From the NCBI RefSeq assembly GCF_963678635.1, contig NC_087063.1, positions 69,044,727-69,108,726 of the forward strand: a stretch of DNA of 64,000 nucleotides, read 5' to 3'. This DNA is from Symsagittifera roscoffensis. Taxonomy: Eukaryota > Xenacoelomorpha > Acoela > Convolutidae. Shown here piece after piece: positions 22,445 through 34,190 of the stretch (positions within the stretch are counted from its first letter, which is position 1; every line of letters starts with the position of its first letter). The notes beneath the pieces were generated by a model. That model saw nothing but the letters and a program-made list of their open reading frames with translations, did no database searches and had not been told where the DNA came from. A program made the position numbers and the translations under genes.

Positions 22445-24620
22445 ACTGGAATCTCAAAAAAAATGGGACCATCTGGCCTCGATGCAAATGATTGGAGACG
22501 TATTTTAACACACTTCGGGCAACAAGTAGTTGAGATTTCAAAATTATTTGCTAAAATTGCAAAAATATTGGACACCGAAGAACTATATCCAGAACTAATG
22601 GAACCATATAACGCATGTAGGCTAATACTCTTAGATAAGAATCCAGGAGTAAGACCCATTGGCATAGGAGAAGTTATGCGTAGGATAATAGAGCGAACAA
22701 TAACCAAATGCCTAAAAAACGAACTCATGTCGCTCGGTTCGAACTATCAACTCTGTCTAGGAAAAAAATGTGGCATTGAATATGCGATCCACACGCTAAG
22801 AGATCAATAAAGCAAAACTTCCGCCGATGCTGTTTTACTGATAGATGCCGAAAACGCTTTCAACTTGCTGAACCGAAAGCTGGCATTGAAAAACATCAAA
22901 AATACCTGTCCTTCTCTTTTAACAGCGATTAAGAACTCCTACTCCAATCCATCTAAACTGTTCGTTAACAAAAAAAAAACCACCTACTCTCGAGAAGGGA
23001 CGACCCAGGGCGATCCACTAGTAATGGCCATGTACGGTCTAGCCATAATACCCCTCATGAAACTTTTATCAGTAGACGATGCAATGCAGAATTAGTACGC
23101 AGACGACGGAAACGCAGTCGGTAAATTAAGCAATCTACCAACCGTCCTCGATAAAATTGTATCACTGGGTAAATTTTTCGGCTACCACGTGAAAGCATCC
23201 AAATGCCAACTCATTGTCAAGGATAAAAAACTCGGTGAAGCTCAGAAAACCTTCGCAAATACAGGAGACACGATAAAAGCAGGAGCCCGAGTGCTTGGTT
23301 CAGTTATAGGAACAGAATCTGAAAGTAAAAATTTCCTCGAGTTTTAACAGAATGAGCAAATCAAAGTTTTGAAAAAACTAATAAAAAAGTGCTAAAACCT
23401 CCCCCAAAACGTTTATACCTGCTGTACTAAAGGAGTTTAAAAAAAGCTTTCATTCCTTGCCAGGACAACGCCTAGCACTATGGAAAACTTGGAAATATAG
23501 GAAATTATTATCGAAGAACAATTATTACCTAACCTAGTCGGTAAAGACACTTTAAACCCCCAGTTCCGTGAGGTATCTTCCTTACCCCTTAAAATGGGCG
23601 GACTTATCATCAAGCTGCCATCCGATCTTGAAATCTATCTAGAATGGTCTAAGGAAACATCCCTAGTGCTGGAATCTCAAGATCCTGTTACAGCAGTAAC
23701 ACAGCAAGAACAAATCTGTACGAAAATCAAAAAATTGAAAACTGAATGAACAAATTGAAAAAAAAAAACAAACCTCATTAACTCCTCAAATGAAACAGAT
23801 ATATACGCACTCGATCTGGTCCCCGAAAAGGGAGCCTTTAACTGGCTCAATGCTTAACCACTGAGCAGATACAACTTCAACCTGAATAAATCAGAATTCA
23901 GAGATGGTATTTACTTAAGATACGGATGGGAACCGATCAAAATCCAACTCACATGTGCATGTTGTGCTATTTTTAACTTGACACATGCGCTTCACTGTGC
24001 AAAGGGTGGTTACACACGCATAAGAAACAATGAAATTAGAGACCCATTCGCCAACCTCATTAACGAGGTTTGCCATGACGTCGAGATTGAGCCGAAACCG
24101 AAACTTCAGCCGTTGCAAGGTGAAAGCTTTGTCAACAATTCAACTACAACTGAAGATGAGACACGACTCGACATTAAGGCAAACGAACTCTGGGGTTCAC
24201 GATTCAGCCGCGCTTTCTTTGATGTGAAAATTTTCAACCCACATGCCAAAACATCGCGAAAACTGCATAAAGACGCATACATAAACCACGAATCGCTGAA
24301 GAACTCTAAATATCAGCAAAGATTTTTAAACGTAGAGCAGAGTAGCTTCTGCCCGCTAATTTTCGGATGAACCGGTGGCGCTGCTCCAACAGCCACGCGG
24401 ACGATGCAGCGATTAGCCGAAAAATTAAGTGAAAAAAGACAAGAAAGCTATCCAGAATCTATAAACTACATAAGAACTAAAATATGATTCGCGCTCCTGA
24501 AGAGCTCTATACTTTGTATAGGGGGGTGCAGATCGCTACGCAAAGTTCAATTGATCGACAACTCCATAAGCGCTATTGTAGAGGAAAGACGGCTAAGATA
24601 ATTTAACATTACGAGGATTT
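22445..24620 (+). pseudogene. Dead retroelement: RT plus zinc knuckle plus PD-(D/E)XK domain
   Basis: The frame opens with GPSGLDANDWRRIL and continues with a G.RPIG.GEV.RRI block, IDAENAFNLLNRK (palm aspartate), GTTQGDPL, then YADD at 23096-23107. A stop (TAG) lies directly before YADD. Further on are a PLKMGG.I segment, a CxC-x7-H-x3-C cluster (23954-23998) in C-rich context before GGYTRIR.NEIRD, and a C-terminal LDIKA..LW..RF.RAFFDVKIFNP stretch (24170-24240). The last fits a PD-(D/E)XK-like endonuclease core (LDI ... FDVK). Stops near 22808, 23095 and 24368 and frameshifts show it is dead. The RT-knuckle-endonuclease order is that of R2-like elements. Confidence 0.75.
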
Positions 24621-24970
24621 ATTTAATGCTGATTTATGACTTTATTGCTGATATATATGCCTTTTTATAACGCTGGTATGGCCCTATCCAGCTTGTGCAC
24701 GTACCGTAACTTAACGGAAGGGTCCCCTTTTGTAATTTAGTTTTTTGCTAAATTAGAATCTAGAACAAAACCCTAAATATTTGCATTCAGTTTTTTCTCC
24801 ATAATGTTCATTGATAACAAGATGGTCTGATTCCATATTCTGTTTATAATTTTTTGATAAAAAGTTGAACCCTTCTTTTGGCAATCTTGTTCTTCGGCCT
24901 TCTGGAAAGCTCCCTTTATCAAGTTCATTTTGCCCCTGTGTTTGTAAGTTTCAAACATTTTTTTTTTCAG
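24621..24970. other. Upstream region of the TRIC gene, ending in a splice acceptor
   Basis: It ends in a strong acceptor, a run of T followed by CAG at 24968-24970, 53 nt before the TRIC ATG. The transcript's 5' end is therefore probably made by splicing, either from an upstream non-coding exon that I cannot place or from a spliced leader. Confidence 0.55.
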
Positions 24971-25023
24971 GGAGCAAAATGTAATCTCTGAAGTATCAGA
25001 GGGCATCAAAAAGGATCATCGAA

Positions 25024-25956
25024 ATGTCATCCCGTGTTTATAATTTGCTTGAAATGGCAACAAATTTTGCTCTGCCCTCTGACGATGCGGCCAGCTTTCC
25101 ATGGTTACAAGTTTTGTTGGATTTGAGCCACGTGATTCTCTGCTGCCTTCAAGTGCGGAATGAATGTCCTGATTTGGCCTATTCGAGAAGATATCCGGTG
25201 GCAACTTTGTTCGCTTGCACTATTACAAGTTTAGCTGGCAGCGTCATTGCTAATCTACTTCTTGGCTTGCCACTGATTGCAGACATTGCTCAGAATACTC
25301 ACACGTTCTTGCTTATTTTGAGTTGCTGGTACTTGGTTTTCTATTCGCCGTTCGATATATGTTATAGAGTGTGTAATTCATACCTGGCTTTAAAGCTTCC
25401 TCTGTCTATCTTCAAAGAGCTAGGACGTGCAAGGAAGGTCAGCAAAGGAATCTCTCTGGCAAACTCAGTATACCCTGGAAGTATACCAATAATGATTCTA
25501 ATTGGAACGGTGAAAGGTACTGGGTCGTCCTTCATGCGACCGTTCGTCCTCATGAGTCAGGGTTACTCGATCCATGAAGGTAATCTGGACACTTTGGCGA
25601 AGCCGTCTTTCACAACAAAAGCGACCTTCTTGGCTGCTTGTATTCTGGTAATTGCGTTTGGACGCGAGAATGGAATAGCCGGACTGGGGTACCCACAGAT
25701 TGTCTTCATTATCAGCTTGCTCTTCGTTTACGCTAAGGTATCTCTCACTCTGCTGAAACTGGGCGATCCTCTGGTTCCGTTGGAAAACCTGTTGTGTATG
25801 ATGTGCTTCGGAAGGGAGACTCTCTCGCTGAAAAAAGTGGACGAAGCAGAGCTTACTTCACAGCCGTCGCAGCGAATTTCACAAGCAGGAGGACCTGGCT
25901 TGTCACGTGCTTCTTCAACAATGCAATCTGGTCTTCATAGAACAAAAGCGGACTAA
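25024..25956 (+). CDS. TRIC-type intracellular cation channel (TMEM38 family)
   Basis: A 310-residue single-exon protein. TRIC channels are homotrimeric K+ channels of the ER/SR and nuclear membranes that balance charge during Ca2+ release. Seen here: several hydrophobic segments; SRRYPVATLFACTI (about 54-67) followed by SVIANLLLG; YSPFDICY (107-114), matching the family's 'Y.PFD..Y'; KELGRARK (131-138), the basic loop segment that binds PIP2 in known TRICs; VKGTGSSFMRP (163-173), a 'KG.G' pore-region motif; a FTTKA and 'KVSLTL' helix; and a Ser-rich hydrophilic tail from about 265. Length fits the family (about 290-310). The start chosen is the first Met after a strong acceptor and leads into an intact N-terminus. 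ATTAAA at 26029-26034 is a likely poly-A signal. The lack of introns is unusual for animal TRIC genes and could reflect retroposition or intron loss. Confidence 0.92.
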   Translation: MSSRVYNLLEMATNFALPSDDAASFPWLQVLLDLSHVILCCLQVRNECPDLAYSRRYPVATLFACTITSLAGSVIANLLLGLPLIADIAQNTHTFLLILSCWYLVFYSPFDICYRVCNSYLALKLPLSIFKELGRARKVSKGISLANSVYPGSIPIMILIGTVKGTGSSFMRPFVLMSQGYSIHEGNLDTLAKPSFTTKATFLAACILVIAFGRENGIAGLGYPQIVFIISLLFVYAKVSLTLLKLGDPLVPLENLLCMMCFGRETLSLKKVDEAELTSQPSQRISQAGGPGLSRASSTMQSGLHRTKAD

Positions 25957-26028
25957 CATTTAAATTCCTGGATGGCAAACACACACACACAAACTGCCTA
26001 TCAATTGTTTGATTGGTGCATGCTTTCT

Positions 26029-26034
26029 ATTAAA
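26029..26034 (+). terminator. Likely poly-A signal (ATTAAA) of the TRIC gene
   Basis: ATTAAA lies 73 nt after the TRIC stop codon, in an AT-rich 3' flank just past a short (CA)n run at 25979-25992. ATTAAA is the commonest variant of AATAAA. Confidence 0.5.
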
Positions 26035-27235
26035 GTGCCTTCATTTTGCATAATAATTATGCTTAAAATTTATTCCCATTGCATAAGAATGTTCTTAGAG
26101 AAGATGTTCTGAGTTGGAAGTATGGTAAAGTTGTTTTAAAGTGCTGTCTATTTAACGCTAGGCTTCCTTTTGCCTCTGCAGCATATTTAGCCTAATTCAT
26201 GGGTCCAGCACCAGTGCTTTTGTAAAGCTGGGCCAAAATAGTTTGTGATAATTGATGGTTTTGGAATGAGTGCTAGAGTGGAATAATTGAATTTTCTGAC
26301 TAATTACATGCCATACTAAACTTTGTCTTCTCATACTTGGACCAGCAACTTACTGATTTTTTAGTTGCATTTAAGTGTTTGTAATTTGTTCAGAATTTAA
26401 TTTATTTTTTAAAACCAAAAGAATGAATTGAATATTTATTAAAACTTCGCAATAGTGTTTAAAATTAACTAAAAGATTGCCAGCTTGAAAAGTGCTTTCA
26501 ACGTGCTTAAAAAAATGTGCTTTCAAACAATACAAATGATAAATAATTTGGAACTATTCAAAATCCAATTACGACTAATCAGAAAATGGAACGGTAGCGC
26601 TATTGCGAAAAACTTATTTTTGAACACTTTGTATACTAATTTGTGATGATACATTTAAATTTTTTAATTTATGCTCCAACGTTTTTCAAACTTATTGTTT
26701 GAAGAAAGTAGCGAAATATTTATGCTCAGTGTGGTTTTTTCTACAGATAAACTTCAATTTTTAAACTGATAATTTTTGACTATTTTTAGTTTTGAACTAA
26801 AATTTTCTTATGACTAATTTTGATAACCATCTGAAAGATATCATTGCGCTGAGTTCAAAAAATTCAATTTTAATTTTGACCATTTTAAGAAAGATTAGTT
26901 TGAAAGCGGTCAATTTGGTGAATATTTAAGAGATCGTTTAAGCGAGCTTCCTTACTTTGTATTAATGCGTAAGCGGTGAATTTATCTCGCTCAGAAGGTA
27001 TCTATTATGCATTTAAATGCGGGATTCACTATCTCGCCATGTTTAAGCTTTTTCAACGTATTATTTTTGCATGTTTAAGCTATATCGTATATTGCAATGG
27101 TTAAGAATTTTTTTTCGATTTTCCAATTTGATTTTAGTGGTTATTTTACCGAGTTTAAGTTAAGCAGGCCAATATCGAATTAGGGGTTGCGAATTTGGCC
27201 TCCAATTTTGAATGCCCGAATCATTTTAGTTAACG
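26035..27235. other. AT-rich spacer with R1-like fragments
   Basis: 'atttatgctcagtgtggttttttctacagataaac' near 26719 and 'atgcgtaagcggtgaatttatctcgc' near 26965 resemble inverted R1 pieces. No gene is supported. Confidence 0.4.
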
Positions 27236-27236
27236 C

Positions 27237-28740
27237 GAGATAAGACGATTTTTGAGATTTTTTCAAAAATTTTCAGAAGTTTCAAATAACAAAATAGTTT
27301 ACAAAACTTGAAGTTCCCAACCCTGTAGTTGGGCGCTGTCGCAGTACTCTAAGGAGTTACAAATCTTGCGTCCAAATACGACTGTTCAAATCCTTGTAGT
27401 TTTAGAGATATGACGTTTTTTGTGATTTTTTCAAAAAATTTTCAGAAAACTTATATTAATTTTTTTTCACAAAATCTGAAATTCCCAACCCTGTAGTTGG
27501 ATCCTGTCAGAGTAATCTCAAAGATTGCGAATCTTGCCTCCAAATATGACTGCTCAGTTCTTTGTATTTTTCGAGATATGACGTTTTTTGTGATTTTTTC
27601 AAAATTTTTCTGAAAACTTAAATTATGATTAGTTTTTAAAAATCTGATATTCCCAACCCTGTAGTTAGGTCCTGTCGGAGTACTCTCAAAGATTTGATAA
27701 TCTTGCCTCCAAGTATGATTGCTCAATTCTTTGTAGTTTTCGTGATATGACTTTTTTTGCGTTTTTTTTCAAAATTTTTCAGAAAACTTGAATTATTTTT
27801 TTTCTTCAAAAGTCTGAAATTCCCAACGCTGTAGTTAGGTCCTGTCAGAGTACTCTCAAAGATTGCAAATCTTACCTCCAAATGTGACTGCTCAATTCTT
27901 TGTAGTTTTCGAGATATGACGTTTTTTGTGATTTTTTCAAAATTTTTTCAGAAAACTTAAATTATTATTAGTTTTTGAAAATCTGAAATTCCCAACCCTG
28001 TAGTTAGGTCCTGTTGGAGTACTCGCAAAGATTGCGAATTTTGCCTCCAAATATCACTGCTCAATTCTTTGTAATTTTCGAGATGTGACGTTTTTTGTGA
28101 TTTTTTCAAAATTTTCAGAAAGTTTAAATTAATTATTTTTCAAAATTTGAAATTCCCACCTCTATAGTTCGGTGTTGTCAGGGTACTCTAAAGAGTTGCA
28201 AATCTTGCCACATGCGACTGCTAAACGCGAATGCTCCAATGCTTTTAGTTTCCGAGATGTGACGTTTATCGATTTTTTCAAAATTTCTCAAAGAACTTAT
28301 CTACAAAGAAATTCAAAAAATTTGAAACTACTAACTTGATGAAGATACAACCTTATTGTCAGCGTACACTCAGGCATCTCAAATCTTGCCTTTTAATATT
28401 TTAATATGAATGCTCAGATCCTTTTAGTTTCCGAGATAAGACGTTTTTTTTTTTCAATTTTTTTTTCGGGAATCTTAGGTTAAAAAATTCACAAAATTTT
28501 GGATTCCTAACCCTATAGTAGGGTGCTCTCAGTGGTTGCAAATCTGGCTTCCAAATTTCTCCAGAGGCCCATTAAGTTTTTGAGATGACGCTTTCAAAAT
28601 GGGAATTTCAAAAAAATTTAAAAGTTAGAAATTACCAACCCTGTAATTGGGTGCAGTCAGAGTACACTAAAAGTTTGCAGATGTTGTTTCCAATATATTC
28701 GGTTTTTTTCATGAGTTGTCGAAAAATTTCGAAGCACCGA
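27237..28740 (+). repeat. Tandem array A1, unit about 168 bp, about 9 copies
   Basis: The marker CCCAACCCTGTAGTT recurs at 27316, 27484, 27652, 27822, 27991 and 28155, spacings 168, 168, 170, 169 and 164. More degenerate copies follow near 28331, 28506 and 28634. Each unit also has GAGATATGACGTTTTTTGTG, TTTTTTCAAAATTTT and TCTTGCCTCCAAATATGACTG. The central copies are the most alike and the flanks the most decayed, as expected of an old satellite-like array. Confidence 0.9.
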
Positions 28741-30009
28741 AGGTGCGTTAATTGCTAGTTTAAATTAAACTGAGGAAGGATTTTTGGCGCTATTCACCTA
28801 CGAGTAGACGCAACACATACACTTTGTTCGTAACGTGTGGTGGGGGTTTCCGAAAAAAAGTCAGGAAAGAATTTTCTTTTTTAATAAAAACTTTTAGATA
28901 ATCAATGCAATTAGTCGCTTTCAAATAATGCAAAGATTTGGCCAGGTAAGCAGTATTGTTTTTATCCTTCTTGAGCGTCGATAAAAGGCACTGTTACGCT
29001 CATAAGTTGTAATAATTATGTAGAAACATAGTTCAGGGTTAAATGGATTATGTAATCATCTTATTCATAATTTCATTGCTTTTATTAGCTGTATATCTCA
29101 TTTTCCGGCAATTTGATATCATATTGGTAAGTTTTAATAATTAGCCTAAAGAAAAGAGTTGAGTGCTTCTGACAAAAGATTAGTTCGAAATATTTACTAC
29201 TTAGTAGAGTAGTCGTGGTTTTCATTGAGTATACGTGGGAGTGCTGGTCTGGAATTCCCGCTTCGATACACTTTGAACATATTGTTAAGTGGGTTAAAAG
29301 GATAGGCGAGTGTCAAAGAATAACTCTAATATTCTGTGCCTGGAATCTAAACAGTTGGAAGGTATAGGCCACACACAGTTAGAAATATCAATTTAAACGG
29401 CGAACCAGAGTGGAAATCAAGGCAATTTGGAACAAATTTGAAACTAGTCGCCCTGGGTTCTGTTTAGAATTTTCATGTTTTGCTGTTTTTGTGAACCTGC
29501 ATGCATGTATTTCCACGTGTTTTTGATCGGATTGTATTTTCTGTTTTTGTTTCGACTTGCAGAAAGGATGTAACATTTGTGCTCAGTTTGGTTTTTTCGC
29601 CAGACAAATTTCGACTTGCAGAAAGGATGGAACATTTGTGCTCAGTTTGGTTTCTTCGCCAGACAAATTTCGTCTTTTAGCTAGATATCTTCGATAACAT
29701 CTAAGAGCTATTGATGTCCTAAGCTCTAATTTTTAATGAAAATGAACTACAACCTTTTTTTTGGAAACAATTAAGTTGGTTCAAAAATTGTCAGTTCGCC
29801 TAATCTATTTATGTATACTTTATCTAATTGTCATTTCACTAGACAAATGTTTAAGAAGTTTTTATGTTGCCAATATTTTGCTACGTTGAATATGTTTTTA
29901 TTGAATCATAGTTATAAATTACCGAAATCATCCATTAGTTGAACTATACATATGTTGAAGCGCGAATGCTTTAACTAGTTTTTTCCGTATTTGGCAACGC
30001 AGAATTTTT
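28741..30009. other. Spacer between arrays with a 59-bp duplication
   Basis: 29554-29671 holds two 59-bp direct units starting GACTTGCAGAAAGGATG and containing CATTTGTGCTCAGTTTGG, which resembles an inverted R1 segment. The remainder has no supported gene. Confidence 0.5.
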
Positions 30010-31030
30010 AAGATTTTTGTATCAGTGTTTATTTGACAAAATTGAAGTTATCAGCCCATTAGTGGTGTGCTATTAGGGTGCACTCAGAGGTTGAAAATCT
30101 GGCCTCCAAATATTAATGCTCAAATCCCAGATATGGCATTTATATATATTTTTTTTCAGATTCTCAACCCTGTGGCGGAGTGATCTGATTTCTCAATATA
30201 ATGTCACAAATGTTTTCAATTTTTTTCTCAAAAAACGTAGATTTAAAAACGTCTGCGTTGTTTTGGATTTTTTTTTAAATAGCAACCCTATGGAGGGGTG
30301 CTTTCAGTGGAAAGTCAGGGGTTGCCATTCCGCGCTCTTATTATAGTTGCTCAAATCCCTTTTTGTTTTTGAGATAAAGCTTTTTTCATTATTTTTTTCT
30401 AAATTAGATTTAAAAAAACTGAAAATTTGAAAATTTCATCTTTGATTGGATAATATCAGATAAAACCCAGGGTTTGAAAATCTGTTCTCCAAATTTTTCT
30501 AATCAAATTTTTTAAGTTTTCGAGACATGGTGTTTTCAATGAAATTTTCGAAATTTTAGATTTAAAGAACTAACAACGCAAAACTCCCAACACTCGCGGA
30601 GTGCACTCAATTTAATTCATGTGGTTTAACGGGTTGAATTTCTATTGTCTAATTATGACTGCTCAAATCCTTTTGTTTTTGATACATGTCATTTTTATAG
30701 TTGCTTCAATTTTCAAAAAACTTAGATTTGAAAAAAACTACTTTAATTTCTCTACCCTATGATGGGGTGCTTTCAAGGTACCTTCAGGGATTGCAAATGT
30801 GACCTCCAATTATGACATCAAAACTTTTTAAGCGGCGAGATTTGGCGTAATTAATGCTTTTTCATTCTTTGTCTTCAAAAAATATAGATTTGAACAACTT
30901 ATAAATGTTGAAATTTTCAACCACGTATTGTGGTGCTGTAAGAAACTCCTAGAGATTGCAAGTTAAGCTTCTAATTGAAATTCTCAATTTTAGTGTCCGA
31001 GATATGATATTTTCAGTTATATTCTCAATT
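30010..31030 (+). repeat. Tandem array A2, diverged relatives of array A1
   Basis: The same block order (TGGTGTGCT..AGGGTGC.CTCAGAGGTTG, AATCTGGCCTCCAAAT, GCTCAAATCC, GAGATA..GC.TTT) recurs about six times with low identity. This looks like an older extension of the 27.2-28.7 kb array. Confidence 0.6.
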
Positions 31031-32100
31031 TTTTAGCAATTAAAGTTTTTGTGTAAAGAGTATGTGTACAAGATATGGAAGGAGTCTGTTTGCTAGGGTC
31101 CTTTTTTGAGTTATAAGCTTCACAAATCTGATAAAACTAGTATTTTTGGATATATGACTAATTGACTGAAAAATAAACTTCAAAATTTGTTCAGTTAATG
31201 AAATAGAAAACCCTTATAGTTATGTCCAATTTAAAATTGCGGTTGCTTTAATGTTGTTGTTTCGTGAAAATTTTTGGAAGCAGTTTTCACGTTCAACAAT
31301 CTGTTTGAAGCACTTTGGGTTCAAGCGCTAGTTACTGATAATAAGGCGCGATTTTGTTTTGTCATGTTGAAATTAATCTGCCACTTAAATCAGTCCAAAT
31401 TGAAGTCTTGTCTCATTAATACATTACCAGACGCAAAATATATAATATAACATCGATGGGGGGGCAATCTGAAGAAGTAAAAGTTTTTGTTTGGAACATT
31501 TTTGTTATTTTTTATCAAAAGATGTTTTGAGGCTATCCAAGGTTTGGTCCTGATACAAGCAGTCCTTTTTTAACCTAATTTTGTTTCCATAAATGACATA
31601 AAAACAATAAGGATCAACTGGTTGTCTTTGTTTTAAACAAATTTAATGCCCCCGGCTATCCTTCCACCATTTAACCTTGGGCCTTGTTTATGTGGGGAGA
31701 GAGATAACGTCAATTTTGCCGCAGCCGGTATCACTTCGAGGAGGCAGATGAAACTGGGACTCTTTCAACCGTGACCGAAGCGGGATATTTTTTTAAATTC
31801 AATAAAAAGTTGAATCAATTCTTAGCTTTTTTAAACAAAGATTATGAAGAACTATTCCATAGAACCAGTGGGGCAATCGGAACCTTCAGGGCTCTGCCCC
31901 GATACGAGCATTCCTGTTTCGTTTTTGATTCCTGGAGCGTCTTAACTTTTTTTGAGCTCATTTTTTTGGCAACCTGACTTTTGGTTTAATTTTCAAATTC
32001 ATTTTTGAAGTCGGGATCAACGCATGCTTTCCAATAGAAGAAATTGAAAAACCCTTAAAGTTTGTCTCAAAAACGAAATTAATTCTGCTTTGTATAACTT
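31031..32100. other. Spacer with repeat fragments
   Basis: 31375-31455 is an inverted match to 2145-2225. 31530-31560 and 31850-31930 resemble the end of R1 ('ccatagaacc..ggcaatcgg.accttcagggc' and 'cgatacgagca'). No gene is supported. Confidence 0.45.
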
Positions 32101-32425
32101 TACGAGATCCATTTTTGGCTGACCAACCACAAAAAAAATTTAAAGGCGCCTTGTGCGCCAATAAAACTAATTCTGAGGGGGTAACGCGCGCCGAAAAAGC
32201 GCAATCTTTTGGTTAAAATGTTTGGTCAAAAGTGCCCAAAATTGCCTTTTTTGCCTGTTTTTTTTTTTTGAAAATATTGCTTGCGGCGCAGACAAAACAA
32301 GGTCCTTATAGTATTTTCGGAGAGCTCGGAAAATCAAATTGGTCGACGATCTAAAAATATAAGGTCGTTTTTTTTTTTTGAAAAACCGCGCCCCCTGGAA
32401 AAATTTGTGCGCAAGCCACTGACTG
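32101..32425 (+). mobile_element. Truncated relative of the 435-bp hAT-like MITE
   Basis: Shares with 10255-10545 the blocks AAAGGCGCCTT.G.CGCCAA, ACGCGCGCC.AAAAA.GCGCAAT, GGAGAGCTC.GAAAA and GTCGAC. No left terminal repeat is visible, and the right end is degenerate near GCAAGCCACTG. Confidence 0.6.
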
Positions 32426-32671
32426 AAATCAAAAACTCTAGAAATTCGCTTTTTGATTTTTTGAATGATCGAATAAGTATCAATTGTCTATGCTCTATCT
32501 ATTAAAATATTAGAAATTCTTCTGGAAAGAAATGATGATTTCTAAGGTTTTTCTAATAGAAAGAAAATGTCATTGGAAAACGAACTGTTCAACTATGTTT
32601 TACCAGCTATGTTATTTGCGAATAATACAACTAGTTTAGCAATTACTGTCATCCGAAATCTCAATCATTAA

Positions 32672-32938
32672 CAGGGGCGGATCTAGGATTTTCTCGAGGG
32701 GGGAGGGGGGGCGGATTTTCAAAAAATGTTGTTGATATTGATTTTCCGAGCTCTCCCAAAGCACAAAACAGACTCTGTTTTGGCCAAAATTTCTGCGCCG
32801 CAGGCAAAATTAAAAAAAAACAGGCCAAAAATATTCATCAAAAATTAATATCTCAAATAGTGCAAAGGGGGACCCTTTGGGTCGGCAGGGGGTCGAATCC
32901 CTGAGGGGACAGGCGTCCGCCCCCTAAATCCGCCCCTG
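32672..32938 (+). mobile_element. hAT-like MITE, copy 3, structurally complete (267 bp)
   Basis: The ends are perfect or near-perfect inverted repeats, CAGGGGCGGATCTAGG on the left and CCTAAATCCGCCCCTG on the right. The flanks are identical 8-bp direct repeats ATCATTAA at 32664-32671 and 32939-32946. The interior has a poly-G run, GAGCTCTCC, TTCTGCGCCGC and GGGTCGGCAGGGGGTCGA blocks shared with copy 1. The 8-bp duplication and CAGGGG ends are typical of hAT elements. It codes for nothing and would need transposase from elsewhere. Confidence 0.95.
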
Positions 32939-32946
32939 ATCATTAA

Positions 32947-33690
32947 GACATGATTTCGGTTCCTTAGTTAAATAACTGCACATTTATATTGCATAAGGAG
33001 AGTTTGTAAATACCATATAACTTTTGGACTACAGTTGTGATTGCAAAACACTAAAAAGGACTTTTTTGTTCAAGTGTTTATGAACAAAGTGATTTAATAC
33101 TATTTCAGTTCATGTTTTTTGTTTGTTTTTTCTAGGAAAACGTCTTCAATATTGTTCGCGAACAATTTTGATTTTTGCAGTTTGACTTGACTTCTTAAGT
33201 ATATTTATTAAAAGAAAGGCTAACTGCGGCCTGCAACAATAAAATGCAAATTGTGCAAAAACGTGAATCGCTTTTAGTTTCGAAATCGATGTTCATTTTC
33301 AGAATTTCCAGCCAAATAAAAAGTCAAACCTAAGCTTTCTCTAATTGGGGTTCTCATGATAAACATGTCGCTGATTTAAAAAATATATTAACTTCAAAGC
33401 GCTTTTATGATAAAAAGTTTTTTCTCCGAAATTCGAAAGTTGAAAAATGTTCTAAAATTTGATCTTTGTATGTTTTCATGAGTTCCTTGACACTTTCCCA
33501 AGCTGTCTCTTGGCTTTATTGTTTTTTCAGTTCAAGGAGAGGGAAAGGTGACTGCAGTTTTCTAGAAGGATGAAAAAGTTGAGGCCTAAATAATACTAAA
33601 TTTCGTTTTACTTTGAGCCAGTTGCTGATCTGCGATGTTCTTCACTATATTTTTTATATGAATCACCATATGATTACTGTGAGTGAAACT
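32947..33690. other. No recognisable feature
   Basis: AT-rich spacer without a supported gene or a matched repeat. Confidence 0.45.
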
Positions 33691-33691
33691 T

Positions 33692-34190
33692 TCAAACCCG
33701 TTGTATTAAGATTAAATACTTCGAAGAATTTTGGAACCTAGCCCAGCTCCGCTCCAGTAACTCCACACTGTTTAACTCATGCCCCAAACAGGCTTGATCT
33801 AAATATCCCAGGAAAATTTCCTTCATATGACAAACCAACCACCTCTTATCTTGTTCCTTAAACGCTTCCCGACTGACTATCCCCTCCTTTTTGTCGAGCC
33901 TTGTCAAAACGAAGCCTGCTTTTTGGCTGAACGCCATTTTAAGACCTTCAGTTGAGCTTGTTCCTGGTGGCTAGAATAACCGACTCAACACTGTCTCATA
34001 ACGTCAATCATGTACATTTTTTCCAGCCTTCAGTGAGTGAAGTCTTCCAATAACCGGTTTAATGGCTCGGTATCTGGCCGAAAAGGGTGACACGAAACCT
34101 CTAACAATATTCACAAACAGTTCTGAATCATCAGCTCAACCCATTCAAGACCTTCAAATGGCCAAAATAATCAATTCGCTTCCCCAAACG
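33692..34190 (-). pseudogene. Coding-like remnant, unidentified, partly duplicated downstream
   Basis: A minus-strand 81-residue frame starts at 33937 with a plausible globular composition (segments KKEGIVSREAFKEQDKRW and KEIFLGYLDQACLGHEL). Upstream, broken frames to about 34190 give fragments such as CHPFRPDTEPLNRLLEDF. The part around 33760-33900 recurs, diverged and frame-broken, at 34750-34930 in the same orientation. I do not recognise the protein. A transposon-encoded or decayed host gene are both possible. Confidence 0.3.
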
